Source of the DNA: an uncultured Carboxylicivirga sp.
GTDB lineage: Bacteria; Bacteroidota; Bacteroidia; Bacteroidales; Marinilabiliaceae
Direction: 5' to 3'
Assembly (NCBI RefSeq): GCF_963668385.1
Contig: NZ_OY764327.1
Span: 992,001 to 1,056,000, forward strand
DNA: 64,000 bases
Numbering within the stretch: the stretch's first letter is position 1; each line of letters begins with the position of its first letter. The notes beneath the pieces are model-generated. The model worked only from the letters and a program-made list of their open reading frames with translations, was not told the origin of the DNA and searched no databases. The position numbers were made by a program, and so were the translations under genes. This document shows, one piece after another, positions 8,981-17,617 of this stretch.

Positions 8981-10085
8981 ATGATTACACAAGAAAATCT
9001 TAAAGACTTAAGTGGACGCGAGTTAGCGTTAAGGAGGTATCTTTGACATCGATCGTAAACTGATTGAGATAGAAGAAGAAGAAATGCGATCGCAAGCACC
9101 CGATTTTTGGGATGATGCCAAGAAGGCGGAGGTGCAAATGAAAAAACTTCGCGAACTAAAAAGTTGGGTTAACGATTATAACGAAGTAAAAACGGCAATT
9201 GACGATTTGCAAGTTTTATTCGAATTTCAGAAAGCAGGTGAAGCCGAAGCGTCTGATGTAGATGAACAATACGATACATCTTTGAATTTAATCGAAAAAC
9301 TGGAGCTAAAAAATATGCTTCGTCGCGAAGAAGATAAGATGGGAGCTGTTCTGAAAATTAATGCAGGTGCAGGTGGTACCGAAAGTCAGGATTGGGCTCA
9401 AATGCTAATGCGCATGTATATTCGATGGGGAGAGGCTCACAACTATAAAGTTAAAGAGGTTAATTATCAAGAAGGTGATGAAGCAGGTATCAAAACTGTT
9501 ACTCTGCAATTTGAAGGTGATTTTGCTTACGGTTATCTAAAAAGCGAAAATGGAGTACATCGTTTGGTTCGCTTATCGCCGTTTAACTCAGCCAATAAGA
9601 GAATGACTTCATTTACATCGGTTTTTGTGATTCCGTTAATCGACGACAGCATCGAAATTGAAGTAAATCCAAGTGATATAGAATGGGACACATTCCGATC
9701 GGGTGGTGCCGGTGGACAGAATGTAAATAAAGTTGAAACCGGTGTTCGACTTCGACATATTCCTTCCGGTATTATTATCGAGAACACTGAGTCACGTTCG
9801 CAGCTTGGTAACAAAGAAAACGCTATGCGACTTTTAAAATCGCAACTTTACGAAATTGAGTTACGCAAACAGCTCGAAGAACAAAACAAAATTGAATCGC
9901 AAAAGAAAAAGATTGAGTGGGGATCACAAATCAGATCGTATGTGCTTCAGCCTTATAAAATGGTAAAAGATGTTAGAACCAGTCATGAAACTTCAAATGT
10001 CCAGGGGGTTTTAGACGGTGAGATTGACGATTTTATCAAAGCATATTTAATGGAGTACGGTGCTCAAGAAGTTTATGAATCTTAA
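8981..10085 (+). CDS. prfB: Peptide chain release factor 2, with programmed +1 frameshift
   Basis: RF2 releases finished proteins at UGA and UAA codons. The true start is ATG 8981: 21 codons run to an in-frame TGA at 9044-9046, after which a +1 shift (CTT TGA C read as CTT, then GAC) leads into the long frame to 10085. The product has 367 residues, the usual RF2 length. The SPF tripeptide that recognises stop codons is seen in [15 protein letters not shown], and the catalytic GGQ in [15 protein letters not shown]. An automatic call starting at ATG 9084 would lose about 34 residues. A -7-like TACCTTTG lies at 8956-8963, 17 bp before the start codon. Confidence 0.97.
9032..9047 (+). promoter_or_regulatory. 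prfB +1 recoding site
   Basis: A Shine-Dalgarno-like AGGAGG (9032-9037) lies 3 nt before CTT (9041-9043), followed by TGA and C. This is the conserved autoregulatory frameshift signal: low RF2 lets the ribosome pause at UGA and slip on CUU. The internal AGGAGG replaces the more usual AGGGGG. Confidence 0.95.
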
Positions 10086-10100
10086 TTAAAAGAATATCCT

Positions 10101-10442
10101 ATGATACAAATATTTCACAATCCAAGGTGCTCGAAAAGCCGTGAAGGAGTAAAATATCTTGAAGATAAAGGAGTAGAATTTGAAGTCTTCAAATATTTGG
10201 ATGAACCCATCACACCTGATGAACTTACTGAAGTATTGCGTAAGTTAGGCAAACGTCCGATGGAAGTTATCAGAACCAAAGAAGACATCTTCAAAGAAGA
10301 ATTTGAAGATAAAGAATTATCAGACGAAGAATGGATATTAGCAATGGTTGAATATCCTAAACTAATTGAACGACCTATCATTATTAATGGCGATAAAGCG
10401 GTCATTGGCCGACCTGCAGAGAAGATTGATAGCATATTATAA
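10101..10442 (+). CDS. arsC: ArsC-family arsenate reductase-like protein (YfgD type)
   Basis: 113-residue thioredoxin-fold protein. The N-terminal motif IFHNPRCSKSRE holds the single catalytic Cys (residue 10), and the C-terminal RPIIINGDKAVIGRP is the second family signature. This pattern fits the glutaredoxin-coupled ArsC/YfgD group better than Spx, which needs a CxxC pair. It starts 15 bp after prfB and may share its transcript. There are no arsenic transport or regulator genes nearby, so the arsenate role is family-based and another thiol-redox role is possible. Confidence 0.85.
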   Translation: MIQIFHNPRCSKSREGVKYLEDKGVEFEVFKYLDEPITPDELTEVLRKLGKRPMEVIRTKEDIFKEEFEDKELSDEEWILAMVEYPKLIERPIIINGDKAVIGRPAEKIDSIL

Positions 10443-10444
10443 AA

Positions 10445-10480
10445 AATAAGCCCGATTAACAGAAAGTAATCGGGCTTATT
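10445..10480. terminator. Bidirectional intrinsic terminator
   Basis: Perfect 14-bp stem AATAAGCCCGATTA / TAATCGGGCTTATT with an 8-nt loop, between the convergent arsC-like gene and the T9SS cargo gene. An A-run precedes it and a T-run follows. Confidence 0.92.
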
Positions 10481-10487
10481 CTTTTTA

Positions 10488-12038
10488 CTACAATTTCAAA
10501 AATTTCAGATAAATACCATCCACTTCTAGTATATACATACCTCGATAAAGGTCACTCACATTAATCCTATTAGATAAGCACTGGAGTGATTTTACTTTTT
10601 CTCCTAAAATGGAATAGATTGTTATATTAACACCGTTACTAACATTCGAAATATTGATCCAGTCTTTAACTGGATTTGGATATATAGCTATTTCATCAGC
10701 TTTACTTCCAGTTTCAATACCAGATGCCCCCCTTTGCCAATTAACCTCTACAAATAACCTATCGTATGGATAATAGGTTGTAATATCTCCAGATACGGAT
10801 GTGGTAACATTATCTGATGAAAATCCAATAACATTGACCTCATCATTCAGCATCCCATAATTTGGCATTGGAATAAAAGTTTTTCCAAAAAAAAGCTCCT
10901 CAGTTTCTGTATTTTCAAAAGTAAGCCCATCTAGATTTATTAAAGTCGTACCATCGTAATTGAAAATCTTAGGATATTGATCTTGTAAGAATACAATGAT
11001 ATTAGCAGATCCGTCATTTAAAGGATACAAATTAGCTTTTGTTGTAACATCTCCATCAGCGAATGGAGTGAAAGGATTATCGAAATTGATTCCATTTTTA
11101 CTCAACCAAATAGTTGGACCCGATGGCTCGTTATTTTCAATGTACATGAAAAAATAATTTCCACTCTTATCTGCATCCAAATCAAAATAATGATAATTCC
11201 CCTTTGTAGTTGTTCTTAACCTTGTTGGAGTTTGCCATACACCATTTACTTTACGAGCGTAATCAATATAATATGTACCCAATGAAGGAGCTTGTTTATA
11301 GTAAACCAGATGTTGATCTTCATTATCCATAATTTGCCGACCAATCCATGATGTTCCTCTATCAACAGTTCCCTCTGCATATTTATATATTTGAGTTACT
11401 GCACCCCAATTTACCTGATCATTACTATAATCAACAATCACCTCGTGTAATTCCCCACCGTAATTCCACCAACCTCGTCGATGCAGAATAATATGAACCT
11501 TTCCATTCGTATCTGTATTAATAGCAAATGGTACCAAAGCATAGTTATAAGTCCAGGAAACTTGCGGTTGTGTATAATAGGTCTTCTCCTCCCATCCTTC
11601 AAGGGTTTCAACCATTACTATAGTTGTCTGCCAGAATTCATATCCATAAGAAGTTCTGGCTCCATAGTCAAAATAAGGGTTATAAGAATATGCAATTACA
11701 CGCTGATTATCTCCTGTTAAACCAATAAATGCAATGTAAATATCTCCATCATGACCAGTAGGAATTAATTCTTTGGTCCATACATCTGTGCCACGTTGAT
11801 TAGTAAAACAATGCAACTCGTAATTATCAACAACCAGTGAATAAATAGTACCATCTTCAGTCAATATGGTTGAATATTGTTGATAATTGGCAGGTGAAGT
11901 GTAGTATTGCCGTTGGAATTGAAGCGATTGAGCGTAAGTGTAAGATGAGAGCTGTCCTGACTCATGCTGAGCTGACATAGGTAATGAAACGATTATTAAA
12001 ATAATCAAAAATTCAAGAAGTAGACATTTTGTTTTCAT
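10488..12038 (-). CDS. Secreted protein with type IX secretion C-terminal sorting domain
   Basis: 516 residues. The N-terminus is a signal peptide ending near PMSAQ. The middle is rich in Tyr, Trp and Asp, with repeated short beta motifs (for example YYIDYARKVNGVWQTP and IWLSKNGINFDNP) that suggest a beta-propeller or BNR-like fold; no enzyme motif is visible. The last 75 residues are a type A T9SS sorting domain: EIAIYPNPVKDWINI, then IYSILGEKV, then INVSDLYRGMYILEV. The protein should therefore cross the outer membrane by the type IX system and be released or anchored on the surface. It is monocistronic. The 229 bp upstream are AT-rich, without a promoter I can defend. Confidence 0.82.
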   Translation of the reverse strand: MKTKCLLLEFLIILIIVSLPMSAQHESGQLSSYTYAQSLQFQRQYYTSPANYQQYSTILTEDGTIYSLVVDNYELHCFTNQRGTDVWTKELIPTGHDGDIYIAFIGLTGDNQRVIAYSYNPYFDYGARTSYGYEFWQTTIVMVETLEGWEEKTYYTQPQVSWTYNYALVPFAINTDTNGKVHIILHRRGWWNYGGELHEVIVDYSNDQVNWGAVTQIYKYAEGTVDRGTSWIGRQIMDNEDQHLVYYKQAPSLGTYYIDYARKVNGVWQTPTRLRTTTKGNYHYFDLDADKSGNYFFMYIENNEPSGPTIWLSKNGINFDNPFTPFADGDVTTKANLYPLNDGSANIIVFLQDQYPKIFNYDGTTLINLDGLTFENTETEELFFGKTFIPMPNYGMLNDEVNVIGFSSDNVTTSVSGDITTYYPYDRLFVEVNWQRGASGIETGSKADEIAIYPNPVKDWINISNVSNGVNITIYSILGEKVKSLQCLSNRINVSDLYRGMYILEVDGIYLKFLKL

Positions 12039-12267
12039 GATATCTTGATTTAGATGAGTAAAAAGTGAATAAAAAAGTTAAATAATTCCATTGATAAAAT
12101 CAAGTTAAAAACAAATGCTATTTATTTTATTATCAATATATTAATACTCTTTCTTTTTGCATTTAGTAAATAATAATTAATAAAATCTCTCATCTCCTAA
12201 TATTGAATATACGCAACCCTTAATTACAAAATTCATCTTACCAAATAATAGAATATACCCATTACCT

Positions 12268-12714
12268 ATGAAGAAAAATTTACTCCTGGTACTTATAAGT
12301 ACTTTCCTTCTTATTTCTTGTCTTAATGATTCGGAATGTGACCCATGTTTTACACCGCCCGAACCATTTTATTTTGAGATAAAAGATGCGACAACAGATG
12401 AAAACATTTTTACATCAGGAGCTGCCAATTCATCAGAACTCAAATTAATAAATGAATCAACTGGCGAAAATATGAAGTTTGATTTTATCAGCGAAAACGA
12501 TGTTAATATTGTCATGATCAATAGTATTGGATGGGAAACAGAAACGGTATCTGCCAAACTATTACTTAATGATGATGAAGTTTTTACTCTTATGGTAGAT
12601 GCCGATAGAAAATCGAATGATTGTTGTAGTTGGACTAAGTACAATAATATTGAAATTCAAAATGCAGATTTTACTACAGACAATAATACAGATACTTATA
12701 TCGTTTATTATTAA
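12268..12714 (+). CDS. Hypothetical lipoprotein
   Basis: 148 residues. A signal peptide with lipobox (LLISC, Cys at about residue 18) makes it a lipid-anchored envelope protein. The mature part has four further cysteines arranged in pairs (ECDPC and DCCSW), so disulfides are likely. The domain is not recognised. It is convergent with the DUF4097 gene and shares a terminator with it. Confidence 0.75.
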   Translation: MKKNLLLVLISTFLLISCLNDSECDPCFTPPEPFYFEIKDATTDENIFTSGAANSSELKLINESTGENMKFDFISENDVNIVMINSIGWETETVSAKLLLNDDEVFTLMVDADRKSNDCCSWTKYNNIEIQNADFTTDNNTDTYIVYY

Positions 12715-12747
12715 AACATCGAACCTCATTTTTCCCCTATAAAATCA

Positions 12748-12781
12748 AAGTCCCTGCCGACATAACACCGACAGGGACTTT
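12748..12781. terminator. Bidirectional intrinsic terminator
   Basis: Stem AAAGTCCCTG / CAGGGACTTT, extended by CG/CG after one mismatch, between two convergent genes. A T-rich stretch follows on the plus strand and an A-rich stretch lies on the other side. Confidence 0.85.
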
Positions 12782-12806
12782 TCTATTTATCACTTATTAC
12801 CAAATC

Positions 12807-13838
12807 TTATCTATAATTCTGACTTCCCGAACTGGTATTGCCGGTTACTTTTATCGGACCACGATCAATCACCAGTTTCTTTCTACCACTATTTCCTTTA
12901 GCATTTAAGCCTCCTGACGAACCCGTTAATGCAAAACTAAGCTCATCAACATCATTCAATAAATCCATATTTACACTACCCGATGATGCTTTGAAATAAG
13001 ATGCTCCGGTTAATTTAATATTGGTACCTCGTTGGCTTCCGCTTGAGCTTGACAAATTAACAGCTCCGGTAATACGATCCAACTTAATTCCTCCAGATGA
13101 TGTATTTGCCTTTACATCTCCAGTAACATCTCCTATATTTAAACTTCCGGATGTAGCTGCCGACCACAAATTACCTTGCACCATATAAATAGATTGTCCA
13201 CCTGATGATGTAGATAAATCAGCATCACCGCCAATATTTTCGGCTTTAATACTTCCACTTGATGCCTTTGTTTTTACATTACCCTGCACACCTTTAATTC
13301 GTTGCGAACCCGAAGAGGTTCCGGCACGCAAATCACCACCTATTCCTTCAATATTTAAGCTGCCTGATGATGCAGTAGCTACCAAATCAGAATTAATATT
13401 GATAGCATTTACGCTACCACTAGATGCTTTTAAACGAACATTACTTTGTCCTATATTTTCAACCTTTATACTTCCACTTGAATTATCAACAGTTATATTT
13501 GTATTTTCAGGAACTTTAAAGTCGAGCTTACCTTTAATGTTTCCACTAATCGAATTAGGCCGATCGATCCATACCCGAAGTGTACCACCGCTCATATTAT
13601 AACGAATTTTCATATCATAATCTCGCGATGAATAAATTTCGCCGGTAAAAGACACATCGGTTGACGAGCCACCAACAATATTAACAGAACAAAAGGATCC
13701 TTCTACTTCAATGGATGTAACATTGCTATACGTTTCACTTGCCTGATCAACCAGACTTTGTGCACGTAAACACGAAATAGGAAGGGTTAACAACACTGCA
13801 GAGAACAGTAGTAACCCAAAACTAAACTTTTTACTCAT
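12807..13838 (-). CDS. DUF4097-type secreted beta-helix protein with 18-residue rungs
   Basis: 343 residues with a signal peptide (cleavage near CLRAQS). From about residue 117 the chain is built of repeats starting SSGS, SSGG or TSGS. Seven successive units are exactly 18 residues long, for example SSGSLNIEGIGGDLRAGT and SSGSQRIKGVQGNVKTKA. This is the rung pattern of the DUF4097 putative-adhesin beta-helix. The final residues SSGSQNYR end at a rung boundary. The function is unknown; such proteins are exported and sometimes linked to envelope stress or adhesion. There is no sorting domain or membrane anchor. Confidence 0.85.
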   Translation of the reverse strand: MSKKFSFGLLLFSAVLLTLPISCLRAQSLVDQASETYSNVTSIEVEGSFCSVNIVGGSSTDVSFTGEIYSSRDYDMKIRYNMSGGTLRVWIDRPNSISGNIKGKLDFKVPENTNITVDNSSGSIKVENIGQSNVRLKASSGSVNAININSDLVATASSGSLNIEGIGGDLRAGTSSGSQRIKGVQGNVKTKASSGSIKAENIGGDADLSTSSGGQSIYMVQGNLWSAATSGSLNIGDVTGDVKANTSSGGIKLDRITGAVNLSSSSGSQRGTNIKLTGASYFKASSGSVNMDLLNDVDELSFALTGSSGGLNAKGNSGRKKLVIDRGPIKVTGNTSSGSQNYR

Positions 13839-13931
13839 ATCAAGGGGAATTTAATTAATAATCTATTTCAGCGCAGTATTCTTACTACGATAAATAAGAC
13901 GCCTTGATATGACTATAAGTTACAAGCTTTT

Positions 13932-15299
13932 CTATTTTTTTATGGAAATCAATTCAGCGGCGAGTTTTTTCAAATCAACACCTGAGAAATTACCAGATGT
14001 CATTATCAGTAAATTGGCATTTTTTAAATCCTGCTCTTTAATCCAACTTACCAGTTCATCAGACTCTGTCATCACCATTAACCCTTCCTGATCAAAAGCT
14101 TCACTAACTTCCTGTTTTGAAATATCAGGCAGCTGTTTATGCTTAAGTACTTCAGGATTATAAAAAACCACAGCCTGATCGGCCATTTGCATGGTATTTT
14201 TATACTGAGGTAAGAAATCTTTATTCAAACTACTAAATGTATGCAGTTCCATCACAGCAATTAATTTACGATTTTCGAACTGTTGCCTCATAGCATTGGT
14301 AGTTGCTTTTAACTTAGATGGCGAGTGTGCAAAATCGAGATAAATATTAGTTGATTCATTCTTCTCCAATAGCTGAAGTCTTTTGGCAGCGCCTGAAAAA
14401 GATCCAATAGCTGTTAAAAACTCATCATCCGAAATACCAATTTGATTACATAGCAATCGAGCACCGTTCATGTTTTGCAGGTTATGATCGCCAAAAACGG
14501 CCATCGGATATTCTTTGCCTTCCCACAAAACAACTACCTCACCATTCCGGTTTTCGTATGGCAAAGTTGAATAATCCTGAATAGCTAATCTTTGCTTCTG
14601 AGTTTCTGCCAACTTAACTAACTCTTCATCCTCATTAAAATAAACCAAAGCAGCTTTATCGGGCATACTATCTGCAAAAATGGTAAACTGACTGATGTAA
14701 TTCTCCCAGGTAGGAAACACATTCATATGATCCCAGGCAATACCTGTAAGCATTGCAACCTGTGGCTTATACCAATGAAACTTTGGTGTTAAATCAATAG
14801 GAGATGATAAATACTCATCGCCTTCAAAGACGGCAATAGGTGCATCTTTGGTTAAACGCACCATGGTATCAAAACCTTCGAGCTGTGCACCAACCATATA
14901 ATCAAAATCTTTGCCCAAGTTTTTCAACACATGCATCACCATTGCTGTAGTGGTGGTTTTACCATGACTTCCACCAATCACAACCCTTGTCTTATCCTTG
15001 GTTTGCTCATACAAATACTCAGGATACGAGTAGATTTTCAAACCCATTTGCTGCGCTTTTACCAACTCAGGATTATCTTTTCGGGCATGCATCCCAAGAA
15101 TAATCGCATCCAGATCATCACTGATATTAGCTTCGTCCCAACCTTCTTTTTTAGGCAATAAACCATGAGCAGCTAATCGTGATTTGGAAGGTTCAAATAC
15201 CTCATCGTCGGAACCTGTTACCGTAAAACCTTTCAGATACAAGGCAATAGCCAGATTATGCATAGCACTTCCCCCGATAGCAATAAAATGAACCTTCAT
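13932..15299 (-). CDS. mpl: UDP-N-acetylmuramate:L-Ala-gamma-D-Glu-meso-DAP ligase
   Basis: Peptidoglycan-recycling enzyme that joins recovered tripeptide to UDP-MurNAc in the cytoplasm. At 455 residues it has the usual Mpl length. Features seen are the N-terminal Rossmann motif HFIAIGGSAMHNLA with GSDDEVFEPSKSRL, the ATP loop GGSHGKTTTTAMV near residue 110, the Mur-ligase blocks FEGDEYLSSPIDL and GIAWDHMNVFPTW, and a C-terminal ligase domain with DFAHSPSKLKAT. The missing N-terminal extension and the HSPSKL block separate Mpl from MurC. It stands alone on the minus strand, divergent from rimM. Confidence 0.93.
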   Translation of the reverse strand: MKVHFIAIGGSAMHNLAIALYLKGFTVTGSDDEVFEPSKSRLAAHGLLPKKEGWDEANISDDLDAIILGMHARKDNPELVKAQQMGLKIYSYPEYLYEQTKDKTRVVIGGSHGKTTTTAMVMHVLKNLGKDFDYMVGAQLEGFDTMVRLTKDAPIAVFEGDEYLSSPIDLTPKFHWYKPQVAMLTGIAWDHMNVFPTWENYISQFTIFADSMPDKAALVYFNEDEELVKLAETQKQRLAIQDYSTLPYENRNGEVVVLWEGKEYPMAVFGDHNLQNMNGARLLCNQIGISDDEFLTAIGSFSGAAKRLQLLEKNESTNIYLDFAHSPSKLKATTNAMRQQFENRKLIAVMELHTFSSLNKDFLPQYKNTMQMADQAVVFYNPEVLKHKQLPDISKQEVSEAFDQEGLMVMTESDELVSWIKEQDLKNANLLIMTSGNFSGVDLKKLAAELISIKK

Positions 15300-15577
15300 A
15301 GCAGTATTGTATTTTAATTTTTTTGAAGACTTAAAAGTACTAATAGTTGGTTAGTTTTTAGTCTGTGGTCAGTAGTATTTTGAAGTATCAAGATGTAAAT
15401 AGCTTGAAGACGGAAGGCTGAAGACAGAGGAGGCTGATTGTTCTTATTTGAATAAAAGCAAAACTATCACATCGAGCCGCGGACTTCGGACTGACTGCTT
15501 CGGTTAATCACAAAAAATAAGAATAACACCTATCGATCTATTTAAGAATCCTTATTTTTGCAAAAAACTCAATAAAC

Positions 15578-16105
15578 ATGATTGACAAGCACGAGTGTAA
15601 ACAGATTGGTGTAATTGTAAAAACCCATGGTACTAAAGGTGAATTGGTAGTTCGTTTATTCGACGAATTCAACATTGACCATTTAGATACTGAGTTTTTA
15701 TTTATTGAGTTGGATGGCGGTCTGGTTCCATTCTTTATGGAAGAAGCACGCGAAAAAAATAAAACGGATGTACTGGTTACTCTTGAACTAGCCAAAGAAG
15801 AAGCAGAAACCGAGCGATTAATGGATGCCTGTGTTTACATTAAAAAAGAAAGTATTGACGAAGCATCTCAAGATGAAGCTTTCTCGGCGTATCAATTGGT
15901 TGGGTACGATGTTCAGGTAGTTGGTTTTGGACCATTAGGTAACATCGCCGCCATTAAAGACATCTCGAACAATCCACTGTTTGAAATAGATTTTGACGGG
16001 CGCGAAATATTGATCCCAATCGTTGAAGACTTTATTGTTAATATCGATGACGAAAACGAAGTAATTATTTTTGAATTACCCGAAGGACTGATTGATCTCG
16101 AGTAG
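15578..16105 (+). CDS. rimM: Ribosome maturation factor RimM
   Basis: 175-residue 30S assembly factor that binds ribosomal protein S19 and helps mature the head of 16S rRNA. The N-terminal RimM domain starts KQIGVIVKTHGTKGELVV, and the C-terminal PRC-barrel contains YQLVGYDVQV, then GREILIPIVEDFIVNID. The usual partners rpsP and trmD are not next to it. A -7-like TATTTTTG lies at 15553-15560, 17 bp before the start. Confidence 0.95.
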   Translation: MIDKHECKQIGVIVKTHGTKGELVVRLFDEFNIDHLDTEFLFIELDGGLVPFFMEEAREKNKTDVLVTLELAKEEAETERLMDACVYIKKESIDEASQDEAFSAYQLVGYDVQVVGFGPLGNIAAIKDISNNPLFEIDFDGREILIPIVEDFIVNIDDENEVIIFELPEGLIDLE

Positions 16106-16165
16106 TTTATTTGTTGAATTGCGAAATTGTTAAACTGTCAACTCAACAAAGTAACAGCTCACCAA

Positions 16166-16597
16166 TTAAACATTTTTAGTCCATTGCTCTGCCTCTGCAA
16201 TCTTCTCACGCCAATCGGGTAAAACTTCGATAGCCTGTTGAGTTATTGTATCAAATGCCACCATTACTGATTTACAAATCACCTTTGTTTTGTTGGTTTT
16301 GATGTCGACAATATGCTGCTCCATATTCAGACTTTTGGTACCAATTTTAACAATGGCTGTTTTCACCTCAATCTGATCTCTTAGAAAAACAGGAATCACA
16401 AAATCGGTATGAATCGAAGCAATAATCATTGATTGTGAGCGATGAAAAAAATCATCGCCAAAAACATCATAGATATAATGCATGCGCCCCAGGTCGAAAT
16501 ACTCCTGAAGGGTTGCATTATTCACATGTCCGAATGAATCAATATCGTTAAAACGAATCTGCACCGAAGTGCTATTATGAAATTCTATTTCTTGCAT
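16166..16597 (-). CDS. Acyl-CoA thioesterase, hotdog fold (4HBT)
   Basis: 143-residue hotdog-fold protein. The motif IRFNDIDSFGHVNNATLQEYFDLGR near residues 13-38 is the 4-hydroxybenzoyl-CoA thioesterase / YbgC signature, with the catalytic Asp in the DIDSFGHVNN stretch. It hydrolyses acyl-CoA thioesters; the physiological substrate is not visible. It lies 37 bp downstream of tsaC on the same strand, with one of the AGCTAATAGCT-type spacer repeats between them. Confidence 0.85.
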   Translation of the reverse strand: MQEIEFHNSTSVQIRFNDIDSFGHVNNATLQEYFDLGRMHYIYDVFGDDFFHRSQSMIIASIHTDFVIPVFLRDQIEVKTAIVKIGTKSLNMEQHIVDIKTNKTKVICKSVMVAFDTITQQAIEVLPDWREKIAEAEQWTKNV

Positions 16598-16603
16598 ATT
16601 TTT

Positions 16604-16634
16604 AAGCTAATAGCTGATAGCTGAGGCTAACTGC
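16604..16634. repeat. AGCTAATAGCT-type intergenic spacer repeat
   Basis: Near-tandem copies of a TAGCTGA/TAATAGCT unit (AAGCTAATAGCTGATAGCT, then GAGGCTAACTGC) fill the gap between the thioesterase and tsaC genes. The same vocabulary recurs at 37004, 39772 and 43461 and inside the element at 17296-17565. Confidence 0.6.
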
Positions 16635-17198
16635 TTACTCCCTAATAATCTTTATCTCGCCTCCTTTACCAATCTTAACGATACTTGATGGAGCAGGGTT
16701 CTTTGTTTCTTCCTGACGGAATTCAACTATATAATCAACACCCTCTTTAATAACCTCACTAATCTGATCGAATTGCTGTGGCGAAGCATCGCCGCTTACA
16801 TTAGCCGAAGTACTTACGATTGGCTTTTTAAAACGGGCACATAACTGATTCGAAAACTCTTCTTCTGTAATACGGATACCAATGCTACCATCTTCAGCAA
16901 TCAGGTTTGAAGCCAAATTCTTGGCATCATCATAAATAATAGTGAGTGGTTTGTTGGTTAGCTCAGCCATATCGTAGGCCACCTCAGGTATATCATTTAC
17001 ATACGAAGCCAGTTTAGCTGTATTATCCAGCAAAACCAACATACTTTTTGAATCGGAACGTTGTTTTAGTTCATAAATGCGTTTAACAGCATCGGCATTG
17101 GTAGCATCGCAGCCAATACCCCAAATAGTGTCGGTAGGATATAGTATTATACCTCCATTACGTAATACCTCAAGGGCTTTTTTTAAATCGTCGTGCAT
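16635..17198 (-). CDS. tsaC: L-threonylcarbamoyladenylate synthase (TsaC/Sua5/YrdC family)
   Basis: 187 residues, YrdC domain only. It makes threonylcarbamoyl-AMP for the t6A37 modification of tRNAs that read ANN codons. Signature blocks are GGIILYPTDTIWGIGCDATN near residue 14, ELKQRSDSKSMLVLL (the KxR/S region) and PIVSTSANVSGDASP near residue 125. The C-terminal Sua5 domain is missing, so it is the short TsaC-like type. YciO-like paralogues cannot be fully excluded. It is transcribed toward the thioesterase. Confidence 0.88.
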   Translation of the reverse strand: MHDDLKKALEVLRNGGIILYPTDTIWGIGCDATNADAVKRIYELKQRSDSKSMLVLLDNTAKLASYVNDIPEVAYDMAELTNKPLTIIYDDAKNLASNLIAEDGSIGIRITEEEFSNQLCARFKKPIVSTSANVSGDASPQQFDQISEVIKEGVDYIVEFRQEETKNPAPSSIVKIGKGGEIKIIRE

Positions 17199-17295
17199 AA
17201 TAGATGACTTATAATTGAGCCTGCAAGATATGATTAGTTAGTTAGATTCTCAGGCAGTAGGCAGCAGATTATTTCTAAATGACTTTTTCATACAA

Positions 17296-17565
17296 TAAGC
17301 CAATAGCTGTTAGCTAATAATGCGAATCAATAGTTCAAATTGTTTTTATATCATAGTTCAACCCACTTTCGGGGTTGTATCATTAGTCAAATAGTCACCC
17401 CGCGCTCCGCACGAGGCTATTATTGTTAATGTCCTTCGGACATTTATAAATCCTGAAGGGATTTAATATGAATAGCCATGGGTGGAACCCGTGGAATATG
17501 AACGTATAATAAAGAAACCCCAAAGTGGGTTGAACTGTTGATTCGCATTAATAGCTATTGGCTTA
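17296..17565. repeat. 270-bp palindromic non-coding element (MITE/REP-like)
   Basis: The outer arms TAAGCCAATAGCT (17296) and AGCTATTGGCTTA (17553-17565) are inverted repeats and continue inward as AATGCGAATCAA..AGTTCAA. A second inverted pair, GTTCAACCCACTTTCGGGGTT (17356-17376) and AACCCCAAAGTGGGTTGAAC (17516-17535), lies inside. The core holds three more small hairpins: AATGTCC-TTC-GGACATT at 17428-17444, AAATCC..GGATTT near 17448-17464, and CCATGGGT-GGA-ACCCGTGG near 17477-17495. No ORF is present. The element fills most of the 419-bp gap between tsaC and the DUF4377-like lipoprotein gene, and its layout suggests a transposable, non-autonomous repeat. Confidence 0.75.
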
Positions 17566-17617
17566 AAAACATTGATTAATGCACAATTTGAATAAAACTC
17601 ACTTACCTCTTTGCTTT

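Noticed and set aside
9084-10085. prfB starting at ATG 9084
   Set aside because: The upstream frame with the in-frame TGA and the recoding site gives the full-length RF2; starting at 9084 would lose the conserved N-terminus.
12807-13838. DNA-level tandem repeat or CRISPR in the DUF4097 gene
   Set aside because: The periodicity (54 nt) follows from the 18-residue protein rungs, and the nucleotide units are not identical.
17296-17565. Small coding gene inside the palindromic element
   Set aside because: All frames are short and broken; the structure is explained by nested inverted repeats.
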